Of a stretch of DNA of 36,174 nt, positions 10,050-18,840 are shown one piece after another. The position numbers and the translations under genes were made by a program. Below the pieces are notes generated by a model. The model worked only from the letters and a program-made list of their open reading frames with translations, searched no databases and was not told the DNA's origin. The DNA is from Bacilli bacterium (lineage in GTDB: Bacteria > Bacillota_I > Bacilli_A > Haloplasmatales > Haloplasmataceae). The stretch spans positions 1 to 36,174 of the forward strand of contig JAAYWZ010000178.1 in NCBI GenBank assembly GCA_012516175.1, in the 5' to 3' direction. Position 1 is the stretch's first letter, and each line of letters opens with the position of its first letter.

Positions 10050-12635
10050 TTACGTTATTCGCTTAATCACCTTGATTGGTTTAACTTTAGTGATACGTTT
10101 AATTGGCACGTACACTGATAAAAAGACTACTAGTAAGCCTATAATAAAGACAAGTATGATTGCTAGATAGTTAACATATAAAAAGACAATATCTAAATCA
10201 AAACCCTTAATATTTAGATAAAACAGTCCACGAATCTGTAAGCCTTTAGTAATAATGGTATCGATTTTCTTAATAAAGTAACTTGCAAGAATATTAGCGA
10301 TAGTGCTCGCAAATAGGATAATCAACATACTCTCAGTGATGAAAATTTTCCCAATATCCCAGCCTGTTGTGCCGAGAGCTCGTAAAATTCCAATTTCTTT
10401 CTTTTTACTATCAATACTTGCGCTAATGAAATAATAAATGATGATTCCTGTAATAATCGTAAAGATACCTCCTAAGATATATAAAGGCACTTTAAATAAC
10501 ATAAACACTCTTGGTAATTGTGATAATTCATCACTGTAAGCTGTTTTACTGCGGTACTCTTTATCGTCTAATAAATAGATAAAAGCCCGATTTTCTTTTT
10601 CATTACTTCCAAGTAGCGCAAATCCTTGCGTTAAGTTATTGCGTCTTTCAATAAACTTATACATTTCATCACTTAAGACAAAAGTACGATAATCCACTGA
10701 TTCATCGGTAATGATTCCGGTGATGGTAAATTCATAGGGTTCATAACCATAACTTTGGGAATTATGATTCATAAACCCATAATGCATATAGGAAAAGGTG
10801 TGGTTGGTGCCAATTAACTTAGAAACATCCTCTCCCACAAATCCTAACTCTGTATAGGCATAGTCATAGGTTATCATTAATTCATTTTCTTTTTGGGGGA
10901 GTGCACCAATATATGAAGGATTAGCGAAGAAACTTGTTGAAGTTAAAATACTACTAGGTCCATCATAAGTATCAGCCTTGCCATAGAAAAAGCTCGTATC
11001 AAAAGAATCTGGCAAGTCAACATAATCATGTTTTTCCCGATTAACGAATATTTGTCCATATACTTCATAATAATTAAGTTCAAAATCACTATTAATGTTT
11101 AGGTAATTATACTCACCATAATATTTTGCATAATCGGTTTTTACAATCCCTGTAATCTCATAACCATTGGGTAGGAGTGCTCCAATCATTTCTGCATCAG
11201 TTTCAACTTCGATGTAACCATAATGTCGCATCATTAACGCCATATAATCAGTTATTAATGCTTGTTCTTTACTTTGCGGGAAAGTACCTATGTAATCAAG
11301 ATTTTTATCATCATCTAAGTAGCTTATTCTGGTAAAACTATTACGATAAAACAAGTTATCATCGGAAGACTCAATATCAAAAGTTAATGAGTAGAGTTCA
11401 GATAAATAGAAATTCACATATGGATATGCGCATCGAAGTTGTTCGATATTTTCCATATTCATGCCAATATCATTATAGTAACAACTAAAAAGACCATCAC
11501 CACACTCCTGAATTTGTTTCATAAAAGGAATGGTGGTAATATCCCCCTTCTGGAAGGTCTGATAAACTGCTTCTTGAGCATCATAAAGACTTAGTGTTAA
11601 TCCTACCCCAACAAAGGTAAGTGATAAAGTAAACAAGAATAACATTAAAGCTAACTTAACTTTCTTAGTAAAGAGGTTATGAAAAGCTAGTTTAATCCAG
11701 TTATTGAAATGGAACTTAGGTTTTTTCAAAGCAAGTGGTTCATTGATAATTTCTAACGGCTTATGTGCCACTTCATAATTCGCTTGCTCTAGTTGGATAA
11801 GGTTCTTTAGTTTATCTTTGCGGTAAATCGTTAAATAGAGATCTTCTTTGGCATCTACTAGTCTACCATTCAAGTAATTAATGACGCTTTCAGGAATAGT
11901 CTTCTCTTCACTAATATCAATAATAACCGTATCATTAACTTCAATGATGTTTTTTTCGGGATTATTAGTGGTATCACGTACAACAACTCCATCATGAAGT
12001 TCAATAATCCGTTCCCCATAACTCTTCGCAAATTCTTCATCATGGGTTACCATGATGACTAAATGATTTTTCGCTAAGGTTTTTAAGGTGTCGAGAATCA
12101 ACTTACCCGTTGCACTATCAAGATTACCAGTGGGTTCATCACAAAGAATGATATTAGGATTCTTAACAAGAGCCCGGGCGAGAGCAACTCTTTGTCGCTG
12201 TCCACCACTCAATTCCTTAGGTTTACGCTTTTCTAATCCTTCAAGGTCGACGATTTTGAGGATTTCTTTAACCTTATCTTCAATTTGGTCCTTTTGATAT
12301 CCTATTAATTCTAAACTTAAAGCGATATTCTTTTTAACAGTATATTCCTCAAGGAGATTATAATCTTGAAAAACAAAGCCAACATAAGTGTTACGATACT
12401 CATCCCAAAGATTGGCAGTAAAATCTTTGATAGAATTCCCTTTAAAGCGAATTTCACCACTAGTTGGTTCATCTAAGCCACCGATAAGATTTAGGAGAGT
12501 AGATTTCCCACTGCCACTCTTACCTAAGATAACCACGAATCCAGATTTACCAAAAGTTAAAGTAATATCTTTTAGAGCGACAATTTGCTTATCACTAACT
12601 TCATAAATTTTCGTTAAGTTACGTAATTCTAACAT
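10050..12635 (-). CDS. Fused ABC ATPase-FtsX permease, downstream paralogue
   Basis: The 861-residue protein joins a MacB/LolD-type ATPase to an FtsX-type permease. Walker A is GKSGSGKST (38-46), the signature LSGGQ is 142-146, Walker B NIILCDE is 161-167 and the H-loop is VTHDE. A linker leads to the first membrane helix (about 327-350), a large extracellular domain (about 355-740) with a C-x6-C pair at 378/385, and three C-terminal helices ending in a YVPIKRITKVKPIK motif. MacB-type systems usually act as dimers for drug or peptide resistance or lipoprotein traffic; the substrate here is unknown. It lies 9 bases downstream of a paralogue, which suggests a heterodimer. The ATG follows GGTGG by 5 bases. 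Confidence 0.9.
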   Translation of the reverse strand: MLELRNLTKIYEVSDKQIVALKDITLTFGKSGFVVILGKSGSGKSTLLNLIGGLDEPTSGEIRFKGNSIKDFTANLWDEYRNTYVGFVFQDYNLLEEYTVKKNIALSLELIGYQKDQIEDKVKEILKIVDLEGLEKRKPKELSGGQRQRVALARALVKNPNIILCDEPTGNLDSATGKLILDTLKTLAKNHLVIMVTHDEEFAKSYGERIIELHDGVVVRDTTNNPEKNIIEVNDTVIIDISEEKTIPESVINYLNGRLVDAKEDLYLTIYRKDKLKNLIQLEQANYEVAHKPLEIINEPLALKKPKFHFNNWIKLAFHNLFTKKVKLALMLFLFTLSLTFVGVGLTLSLYDAQEAVYQTFQKGDITTIPFMKQIQECGDGLFSCYYNDIGMNMENIEQLRCAYPYVNFYLSELYSLTFDIESSDDNLFYRNSFTRISYLDDDKNLDYIGTFPQSKEQALITDYMALMMRHYGYIEVETDAEMIGALLPNGYEITGIVKTDYAKYYGEYNYLNINSDFELNYYEVYGQIFVNREKHDYVDLPDSFDTSFFYGKADTYDGPSSILTSTSFFANPSYIGALPQKENELMITYDYAYTELGFVGEDVSKLIGTNHTFSYMHYGFMNHNSQSYGYEPYEFTITGIITDESVDYRTFVLSDEMYKFIERRNNLTQGFALLGSNEKENRAFIYLLDDKEYRSKTAYSDELSQLPRVFMLFKVPLYILGGIFTIITGIIIYYFISASIDSKKKEIGILRALGTTGWDIGKIFITESMLIILFASTIANILASYFIKKIDTIITKGLQIRGLFYLNIKGFDLDIVFLYVNYLAIILVFIIGLLVVFLSVYVPIKRITKVKPIKVIKRIT

Positions 12636-12644
12636 TTAATCCAC

Positions 12645-15158
12645 CTACCCCTTGATTGCCTTTACAGGTTTCATGTTAGCGATATGTCTAATCGGTATAT
12701 AAGTTGAAATTACTACCATGACAATCGCTATTAGAGTGATAATGAAATTAGTAAGGAAATTATTATAAATAATTACTACATTCAATTTTAGTTCTTTCAC
12801 AAAACCATTATTGATGATACGCATCAGGATTACAATAAAAATATTGGCGAGGATACTAGCGACAGATGCAATAATTACTCCTTCAGTGATAAAAATTTTA
12901 CTAACATCACTGAGTCTAGCACCTAAGGCTCTTAAGATACCGATTTCTTTTTGCTTATCACTAATTGAAAAGAGGATAAAAGTAAAAATTAGTACACTAC
13001 CAAAGATAAAGAATAATCCACCAATGATATAGAAGAGGATTTGAAGTTGTCCGAGAATTTTTTCAATGGAGTAGATTTCCGTAGTATAAAAAGTGTTATG
13101 ACGATATTTATGCTCAGCAAGCATGCGAAAAAAGTTCGTATTTTCATTAGGATTGTCTGTTAATACAGCCTGCATTTGCTTATAATGTGTTTCATTAATT
13201 AGCTTTTCATAGTACTCTTGCGAGAACATTACAGTAAATGGCAATAGTTCAGTAGAATCATCGAAAATCCCGACGATAGTAAAGGTACGTTCTTCATATC
13301 CGCCAATAGCGATGGTTATTTCATCATCTAACTCGTAAGTTTCGCTGAGATCATTTAACGTTGATAAAGCAATCGCTATTTCATTAGCTTTCCCTGGAAG
13401 TCTTCCAGTAACCCAGGATTGATAGGTATTATCGTAGTTTGTTATCTTAGCGTAAATATATTTATCATTAATGTACAAGTGACTTGATTCTGTCTTCATT
13501 AACGCATCAAAAGTAGTTTGATTCATGTATACTTGGGTAAATAATCCATAACTCATATTATAGTTAAACTCGCCTGGATAGTACTCTGTTTCTTTATAAG
13601 GATGGAATTTTTCAATGCCAGTGAAGACGATACCAGAAATAGTTAGGGGTGTTCCTTCAAGTGTAATTACTCTACCAATATAATCATCATAATTGCTTGA
13701 TTTAGGAAAAATAGCGAATTCAACTAAGGCTTCTAAGATATAATCTGTTATAAGCACTTGGTTATTTTCAGGTAGATTACCATAATAATTTAAAGCGGAA
13801 ATATCTTCTTCAAGAATAGTGATTTTCGATATACCATGTTCAATATGCATAAAATAATAAGAATCATTTTCAATATTTGTTAACTCATCTATTTCTAAAA
13901 TAGGGTAATAACTATGAATAATTTTTATATCTGGAAATTCTTGAATAAAATATTGTAGCATGTCTTTATCATATGACATTGGGGAATAATATGTCCAACA
14001 TACTTGATTTTCACATTTAGTAGTTTCTCTATCTAACGGGATAATTTTAAAGTTTGCTTTTTCGAAAGTTAATGCACTGGCTTTATTTACATCATACATA
14101 CCAAAGTTCAAAGCGATACCGATAAATAATAAGGCAAAGATAATCGACATAAACATCAAGATGAGTTTACCCTTTTTCTTAAAGAAACTATTATAGACCA
14201 TTTTAAGGGCATATTTAAATGGTAGGTGACTCTTATTTAATTGTAATTCTTCATTAACCGTTACAGTAATTTCTTGCGAAGAAACAGTCTTTTCAATTTC
14301 AGGAATAACAGTAATGAGATTAGTTGGAGGTGTTGCTGATAATTGTAAGATATACTTGTCTTCATTTTCGGTGATTATTCTGTTTAGATAATTAACTAAA
14401 TAACTTGATAATTTTTTCCCTTTCGGTAAACGAATTACCTTATCGTAATCATCAATTCCTTCATAGATATTGGTTTTAAGGTCATCATCATGAGTATCAT
14501 GAATGATTTCCCCATCTTTTAGCTCAATGACCCGATCCCCATACTGATAGGCAAACTCTAAATCATGGGTTACCATAATAACTAACCGGGTTTTCGATAA
14601 CTCTTTTAAGAGTTCCAAGATTAATCTACCTGTTTCACTATCAAGATTACCTGTTGGTTCATCTGCTAAGATAAGCTCAGGGTTCTTTATTAAAGCCCTA
14701 GCAATTGCGACTCTTTGCGCTTGTCCACCACTAATTTCGGTAGGTTTATGATTAATATAATCTTCTAAACTCACTAACTTAAGTGTATCTTGTACTCTTA
14801 CTTCAATATCCTTTTCAGGTTGATTTTGTAGTTTTAAGGCAAGGGAAACATTTTCTTTTATAGTAATATCATCGATTAAGTAAAACTCCTGATAGACATA
14901 GCCAACATATTGATTGCGAAAAGCATCCCAATCATTCTTGGTAAAGTTCTTAGTAGATTTACCATTAATGATGATGTCACCATCATCATATACTTCTAAT
15001 CCACCTAAAATATTAAGTAGTGTTGACTTACCACTACCGCTTTTACCAGTAATCATTACTAATCCTTGATTTCCTAGTTCTAAATTTATATTTCTTAAAG
15101 CATGAATCTTATCATATTTTGTCTGATATACCTTACTGAGATTCTTTATTATTATCAT
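12645..15158 (-). CDS. Fused ABC ATPase-FtsX permease, upstream paralogue
   Basis: The 837-residue protein has the same architecture and near-identical motif spacing as its downstream neighbour: Walker A GKSGSGKST (38-46), signature ISGGQ (142-146, an Ile variant), LADEPTGNLD, and the first membrane helix at about 331-350. A large extracellular domain with C382 and C387 is followed by three C-terminal helices. The cysteine pair sits at the equivalent place in both proteins, just outside the first helix, suggesting a conserved disulphide. The two genes probably arose by duplication and are co-transcribed. No two-component regulator is adjacent. GGAGG precedes the ATG by 7 bases. Substrate unknown. 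Confidence 0.9.
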   Translation of the reverse strand: MIIIKNLSKVYQTKYDKIHALRNINLELGNQGLVMITGKSGSGKSTLLNILGGLEVYDDGDIIINGKSTKNFTKNDWDAFRNQYVGYVYQEFYLIDDITIKENVSLALKLQNQPEKDIEVRVQDTLKLVSLEDYINHKPTEISGGQAQRVAIARALIKNPELILADEPTGNLDSETGRLILELLKELSKTRLVIMVTHDLEFAYQYGDRVIELKDGEIIHDTHDDDLKTNIYEGIDDYDKVIRLPKGKKLSSYLVNYLNRIITENEDKYILQLSATPPTNLITVIPEIEKTVSSQEITVTVNEELQLNKSHLPFKYALKMVYNSFFKKKGKLILMFMSIIFALLFIGIALNFGMYDVNKASALTFEKANFKIIPLDRETTKCENQVCWTYYSPMSYDKDMLQYFIQEFPDIKIIHSYYPILEIDELTNIENDSYYFMHIEHGISKITILEEDISALNYYGNLPENNQVLITDYILEALVEFAIFPKSSNYDDYIGRVITLEGTPLTISGIVFTGIEKFHPYKETEYYPGEFNYNMSYGLFTQVYMNQTTFDALMKTESSHLYINDKYIYAKITNYDNTYQSWVTGRLPGKANEIAIALSTLNDLSETYELDDEITIAIGGYEERTFTIVGIFDDSTELLPFTVMFSQEYYEKLINETHYKQMQAVLTDNPNENTNFFRMLAEHKYRHNTFYTTEIYSIEKILGQLQILFYIIGGLFFIFGSVLIFTFILFSISDKQKEIGILRALGARLSDVSKIFITEGVIIASVASILANIFIVILMRIINNGFVKELKLNVVIIYNNFLTNFIITLIAIVMVVISTYIPIRHIANMKPVKAIKG

Positions 15159-15194
15159 TTTTCACCCTCCAATAACACAAATATATCCTCAATC

Positions 15195-15200
15195 ATTATA
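15195..15200 (-). promoter_or_regulatory. -10 box of the ABC transporter operon
   Basis: TATAAT on the minus strand, 36 bases upstream of the ATG at 15158. The region 17 bases further up (TAGTAA) is a poor -35. Confidence 0.45.
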
Positions 15201-15229
15201 ACCTATTCAATGTTTAATTACTACTTACT

Positions 15230-15270
15230 CTAAATAAAAATTAAAAAGTGATTTTTCGACAAAATCACTT
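15230..15270 (-). terminator. acpP terminator overlapping the stop codon
   Basis: AAGTGATTTT, loop GTCGA, AAAATCACTT (15270-15246) forms a 10-bp stem followed on the minus strand by TTTAATTTTTATTTAG. The TGA stop of acpP lies inside the first arm. Confidence 0.85.
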
Positions 15271-15495
15271 TCTAACTTTCTCAATATAATCAACAATATC
15301 TTTGATTGTTTTAATATTCATTAATTCATCGTCTGCCACTTCAATATCAAATGCGTCTTCAACTGCCATGATGATTTCTACTGCATCTAAACTATCAGCA
15401 TTAAAATCTTTTTGTAAATCTGATTCTAAAGAAATATCTTCCGGATTCAAACTTAATTTTTCCGCAACAATATCTCTAACTTGTTCAAAAACCAT
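15265..15495 (-). CDS. acpP: Acyl carrier protein
   Basis: ACP carries growing acyl chains on a 4'-phosphopantetheine arm during fatty-acid synthesis. The 76-residue form has the standard length, is acidic, and has the DSLDAVEI motif whose serine (about residue 36) receives the arm. An ATG five codons upstream (15510) is part of the ribosome binding site itself (ATGGAGGAAG), so the start is the ATG at 15495. A good promoter and a terminator make it monocistronic. No other fatty-acid synthesis genes adjoin it. Ending at the TGA (KVRK-stop) supports use of TGA as stop. Confidence 0.96.
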   Translation of the reverse strand: MVFEQVRDIVAEKLSLNPEDISLESDLQKDFNADSLDAVEIIMAVEDAFDIEVADDELMNIKTIKDIVDYIEKVRK

Positions 15496-15528
15496 AATTT
15501 CTTCCTCCATAAATTTTAGTTTACATAT

Positions 15529-15557
15529 ATTATAAACGAAAATTGGAAATATGCAAA
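15529..15557 (-). promoter_or_regulatory. acpP promoter
   Basis: On the minus strand TTTGCA (15557-15552), a 17-base spacer and TATAAT (15534-15529) lie about 34 bases upstream of the acpP ATG. Confidence 0.7.
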
Positions 15558-15577
15558 TGGTTTTATGATAAAGTTAC

Positions 15578-16786
15578 CTATTCAGGACGTTTCTTAAGGG
15601 TTAAAGTTACAGTCATTTGTACATTATTGCGGATAATGGTCAAGGTTACTTCATCACCAATTCTAGCATTATTTATTTGTAGACGCATATCATCAAATTT
15701 ATTAATCTCAATATCATTGAATTTAACAATGATATCCCCAGGTTGAAGATGCCCTTCTGCTGAACCGTTCTTGACAATTGTACTGACATAAACTCCACTA
15801 GTAACACCTGCAGGAATTGGAATTATTTCGCCTGACGCAAGACCAGCTCTTATCAACTCATTATTGTACAAGACATTTTCGACCGCAATCCCAGTAATAC
15901 CTAACGAAGGACGTTCAACTTTCCCATAAGTTTCTAATTGTTCAATAATATATATTACCGTATTAACAGGAATCGCAAAACCGATATCATCGACGCGGCT
16001 TTCAACAATCTTCATATTATTGATACCGATTAATTCACCCTTGATATTGAATAAACCACCACCACTGTTACCTGGGCTAATCGCTGCGTCATGTTGAATT
16101 AAAGTGGCAACCCAGTCAATGACATTATCATTATCATAATCAATTGAGATGTCACGCGCTAGTCCCGAAACAATGCCAAAGGTCACAGAACCATAATAAT
16201 CATAACCTAATGGGTTACCAATCGCAATCGCGAATTGACCCCGTACGAGTTCACTACTATTTCCAAATTTGGCTGTTGGAAGGGAATCGGTTAGTTGAAA
16301 CTTGAGAACTGCTAAATCGGTTTGGGCATCTTTACCAATTAACTCAGCAGTTATTTTACGTCCATCTTCTAACACAATCCGAATTTCATCAGCACCATCA
16401 ACAACATGCTCATTAGTAACAACAAAATACTCACTCGTATCGATTATATGTTTATATATAACACCACTACCTGTGGACTGAACTACCGATACATTGTTTT
16501 GTCTCTTGTAGTTAGAAACTCCTACCACGCTCTCAGCATAGGTTCTAACCACATTTATAATCATGTTTTCGACATCTGATAAGCCTTGTTGATATTCATT
16601 TAATAACTCTTCGCGTACTTGGTCCATTACTTGTTCAACGATATTTTGCCAATCTTCTTCACTAAGTTGTGCTAGATTCTTTTGGGTGGTTGTTGTTTCT
16701 TTTGTTAAATTAAAATATAGATATTCACAACCTACTAATGCAAATGTTAATAGCACTACGAGTAACAACCGTTTAAATACTTTCAT
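15578..16786 (-). CDS. htrA: HtrA/DegP-like serine protease, lipoprotein
   Basis: This is a surface quality-control protease of the trypsin-like HtrA family. The N-terminus is a lipoprotein signal (LLLVVLLTFALVGC, lipidated C20) rather than the membrane anchor seen in many Gram-positive HtrAs. A helical spacer precedes the protease domain with the catalytic triad H127 (TNEHVV), D157 (TDLAV) and S241 (GNSGG). A PDZ domain covers roughly residues 300-395 (GVYVSTIVKNGSAEGHLQPGD). The 402-residue length is normal. AGGAGG precedes the ATG. It follows the SDR gene by 22 bases and is probably co-transcribed with it. Confidence 0.94.
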   Translation of the reverse strand: MKVFKRLLLVVLLTFALVGCEYLYFNLTKETTTTQKNLAQLSEEDWQNIVEQVMDQVREELLNEYQQGLSDVENMIINVVRTYAESVVGVSNYKRQNNVSVVQSTGSGVIYKHIIDTSEYFVVTNEHVVDGADEIRIVLEDGRKITAELIGKDAQTDLAVLKFQLTDSLPTAKFGNSSELVRGQFAIAIGNPLGYDYYGSVTFGIVSGLARDISIDYDNDNVIDWVATLIQHDAAISPGNSGGGLFNIKGELIGINNMKIVESRVDDIGFAIPVNTVIYIIEQLETYGKVERPSLGITGIAVENVLYNNELIRAGLASGEIIPIPAGVTSGVYVSTIVKNGSAEGHLQPGDIIVKFNDIEINKFDDMRLQINNARIGDEVTLTIIRNNVQMTVTLTLKKRPE

Positions 16787-16808
16787 ACTTTCCTCCTTAG
16801 GTAAACAC

Positions 16809-17537
16809 TCAATCTAAATAAATCATTTTCTTAGTTACACCACCATCAACGATGATGTTTTCGCCATTAATAAAATCATTATCTTCATGACAGAGAAACA
16901 CACATAAATTCGCAATGTCAGTTACTTTCCCAACCCGTTTTGAAGGATGGAATAAATGATCTTCTCTTCTTAATTTATCATAATTCCTCGTTTCAATCCA
17001 ACCTGGACTGATGCAATTAACAGTAATATTTTCCTCAGCTAGACTTAATGCTAAAGCGTGAGTCAAAGAGACAATTCCACCTTTACTAGCAGCATATGCT
17101 TCACTATTGGGTTCACTCATCAAGTAACGCGTAGAACTGATATTTATAATCCGTCCATATTTCGTGCCTCTATTTAACTTGGCAAATCCTTGGCTCATTA
17201 AAAAAGTAGCTCGCAAATTGATATTTATCACATCATCGAATTCTCCTGGGGTTATTTCAAAGAAATTCTTAAACCTAGATATGCCTGCATTATTAATCAA
17301 AATATCTGCTTTTCCATAATTATCCTTTAGCCACTGAAAGAAAGCTTCAATTTCCTTAACATTTCGCAAATCACAATAATAAAAGACACCATTAATCTCT
17401 TTACTAAGCTTTTCCCCATTAGCTTTATCAATATCAAGGATAATTACTTGTCCATCTAGTTTAGCGAAGCTTTCCGCAATCGCTTTACCGATACCATTAG
17501 CACCACCTGTTACGATTATTACTTTATCTTTAAACAT
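16809..17537 (-). CDS. Short-chain dehydrogenase/reductase
   Basis: The 242-residue classical SDR has the cofactor loop TGGANGIG (10-17), NNAG (82-85), catalytic Ser in NISST (about 134), and YAASK (Y148, K152). D35 after the second strand suggests NAD(H) preference, by family rule. It shares the general shape of FabG or 3-alpha-hydroxysteroid/glucose dehydrogenases; the substrate cannot be named. The ORF extends six codons to a TTG at 17555, but GGGTGAT lies just ahead of the ATG at 17537, which fixes the start. The htrA gene follows closely. Confidence 0.88.
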   Translation of the reverse strand: MFKDKVIIVTGGANGIGKAIAESFAKLDGQVIILDIDKANGEKLSKEINGVFYYCDLRNVKEIEAFFQWLKDNYGKADILINNAGISRFKNFFEITPGEFDDVININLRATFLMSQGFAKLNRGTKYGRIINISSTRYLMSEPNSEAYAASKGGIVSLTHALALSLAEENITVNCISPGWIETRNYDKLRREDHLFHPSKRVGKVTDIANLCVFLCHEDNDFINGENIIVDGGVTKKMIYLD

Positions 17538-17607
17538 GTAATAATCACCCCACAATTCGTTTATATTATTTTAACACAATTATGGGCTGATAACCTTAAA
17601 ATAACTT

Positions 17608-17647
17608 AAAATAATAAAAAAATAAATAAGCGTTTAAACGCTTATTT
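17608..17647 (-). terminator. Terminator of the 43-residue small gene
   Basis: A perfect 24-base palindrome (AAATAAGCG TTTAAA CGCTTATTT, 17624-17647) is followed on the minus strand by ATTTTTTTATTATT. It overlaps the stop codon of the small ORF upstream. Confidence 0.9.
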
Positions 17648-17773
17648 ACTCTTTAAATTGAGTCTAGGTTTGAGTTGGTCTTTAGTTAATAGGAAATCAA
17701 AACCTTTAATCTTTTCTCTAGTATTTTCTTTTACTAATTTATCTAAACTTTTCCCTAAAACTCTTTTTTTCAT
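17642..17773 (-). CDS. Small basic protein, 43 residues, unknown
   Basis: The 347-base space between the SDR and epimerase genes holds a short ORF encoding 43 residues, beginning MKKRVLGKSLDKLVKEN and ending LKPRLNLKSK. It is rich in lysine and arginine, probably helical in its first half, with no signal peptide or membrane segment. Support for it being a gene: AAGGGGG six bases before the ATG, TATAAT at 17806-17801 upstream, and a perfect terminator palindrome right at the stop. I do not recognise the family. A nucleic-acid- or ribosome-binding role would fit the charge but is only a guess. Confidence 0.7.
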   Translation of the reverse strand: MKKRVLGKSLDKLVKENTREKIKGFDFLLTKDQLKPRLNLKSK

Positions 17774-17800
17774 TATGAGCCCCCTTGATATGTTTCTACT

Positions 17801-17806
17801 ATTATA
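17801..17806 (-). promoter_or_regulatory. -10 box of the small gene
   Basis: TATAAT on the minus strand, 28 bases upstream of the ATG at 17773. I see no convincing -35. Confidence 0.45.
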
Positions 17807-17850
17807 TACTTATCAATGCTAGATAATATGTCGGTTTTTGCTAATAGTAT

Positions 17851-17890
17851 CAATTAAAATTAAAAGGACAATAGTAACTATTGCCCTTTT
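17851..17890 (-). terminator. Terminator after the LacX/YeaD-type epimerase
   Basis: AAAAGGGCAATAG, loop TTA, CTATTGTCCTTTT (17890-17862) with one wobble pair, followed on the minus strand by AATTTTAATT. Confidence 0.85.
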
Positions 17891-17903
17891 TAATAGAGAG
17901 TGA

Positions 17904-18776
17904 TTAAATAATTTCAATTGTAAACATGGATCGGAATTTTCCACCTGGATAAACTGATTCAATGTAAGGTTTATCACTTAATTCTTGCGGTAAACCAACA
18001 TAATCTGGAGCACCTTGCCATGGTTCTAAGCATACGAAGGGACTCTTAATTCTGTTTGGACTCCAAACAGCAAGAAGGGGAAAACTAAAGGTTGATAATC
18101 TTATTTCATCATCATTAATCCGATTTTTTAGACTTACTTGGTTGATGTTTTCAAAGATTAATGTATCATTAGCTTTGAACATCTCATATGTCAACGGTAA
18201 TTTATCGATATTTTCACCGATTACTTTTTCCTCATATGTTAATAATCCTACTTCACTATCAATTGTCTTCGTCTTGAGTGTCATAGGAGATCCAAAATCT
18301 AAATAAAAATCATCATATCCGTTTGGTGTTAGGTTGGTATTGAACGCGGGATGTCCTCCAATTGAGAAATACATGAGTTCCCCAGAATTGTTGTATACTT
18401 TGTATTTGACAACTAATTTGTTATCAATTAATCGATAACTTACAGTAATCCGGAAATCATAAGGGTAGACTAAGAGGGTCTGTTCATTAGCGTCAAGACG
18501 GAATTTTACATAATCTGGAAGCTTTTCCACTACTTCAAAATCCATATCTCTACTAAACCCATGTCTAGTTAAGTGATAATCTTTCCCCTTGATAAAATAT
18601 GTGTTATTTGCTAGTTTTCCTATAATTGGGAAGAGGATGGGGGCTCGTCTTGGCCAATAGGTTTCATCTCCCTGCCAAAGAAACTCGCGTTCTTTCCCTT
18701 TGTGATAAATACTCTGTAACTCCGCTCCGTGTTCTGAAATTACTACCTTCAGAACATCGTTTTCAATAATCTGCAT
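17904..18776 (-). CDS. Aldose 1-epimerase family protein (LacX/YeaD type)
   Basis: The 290-residue protein belongs to the galactose-mutarotase-like superfamily, in the subgroup of LacX and YeaD, which act on aldoses or hexose-6-phosphates. Visible family marks are AELQSIYHKGKEREFLWQGD, the RRAPILFPIIGKL block, TRHGFSRD with the conserved histidine, SIGGHPAFN with the second histidine, and CLEPWQGAPD near the C-terminus with the probable catalytic glutamate. Unlike the 6263-7000 protein, all these blocks look intact. GGGAGG precedes the ATG. It lies 60 bases downstream of trmL and may be read with it. Confidence 0.88.
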   Translation of the reverse strand: MQIIENDVLKVVISEHGAELQSIYHKGKEREFLWQGDETYWPRRAPILFPIIGKLANNTYFIKGKDYHLTRHGFSRDMDFEVVEKLPDYVKFRLDANEQTLLVYPYDFRITVSYRLIDNKLVVKYKVYNNSGELMYFSIGGHPAFNTNLTPNGYDDFYLDFGSPMTLKTKTIDSEVGLLTYEEKVIGENIDKLPLTYEMFKANDTLIFENINQVSLKNRINDDEIRLSTFSFPLLAVWSPNRIKSPFVCLEPWQGAPDYVGLPQELSDKPYIESVYPGGKFRSMFTIEII

Positions 18777-18810
18777 GGTTATTACCTCCCAATTTTTATT
18801 TTTAATCTAT

Positions 18811-18840
18811 TTAAAACATCGTAATTAACGACTGTTTTAA
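18811..18840 (-). terminator. Hairpin at the end of trmL
   Basis: TTAAAACA(G)TCGT-TAATT-ACGATGTTTTAA forms a 12-bp stem with one bulge, overlapping the trmL stop codon. The following sequence (ATAGATTAAAAATAAAAATT) is not a clean T-run, so termination may be partial and the hairpin might instead act in processing. Confidence 0.45.

Noticed and set aside
9952-10170. Plus-strand ORF across the pgcA/ABC transporter junction
   Set aside because: It lies antisense to two strong genes and has no family resemblance.
10050-15158. The two ABC genes as a bacitracin-type BceAB module
   Set aside because: Each protein carries its own ATPase fused to a permease of the four-helix MacB/FtsX type, and there is no adjacent BceRS two-component system.
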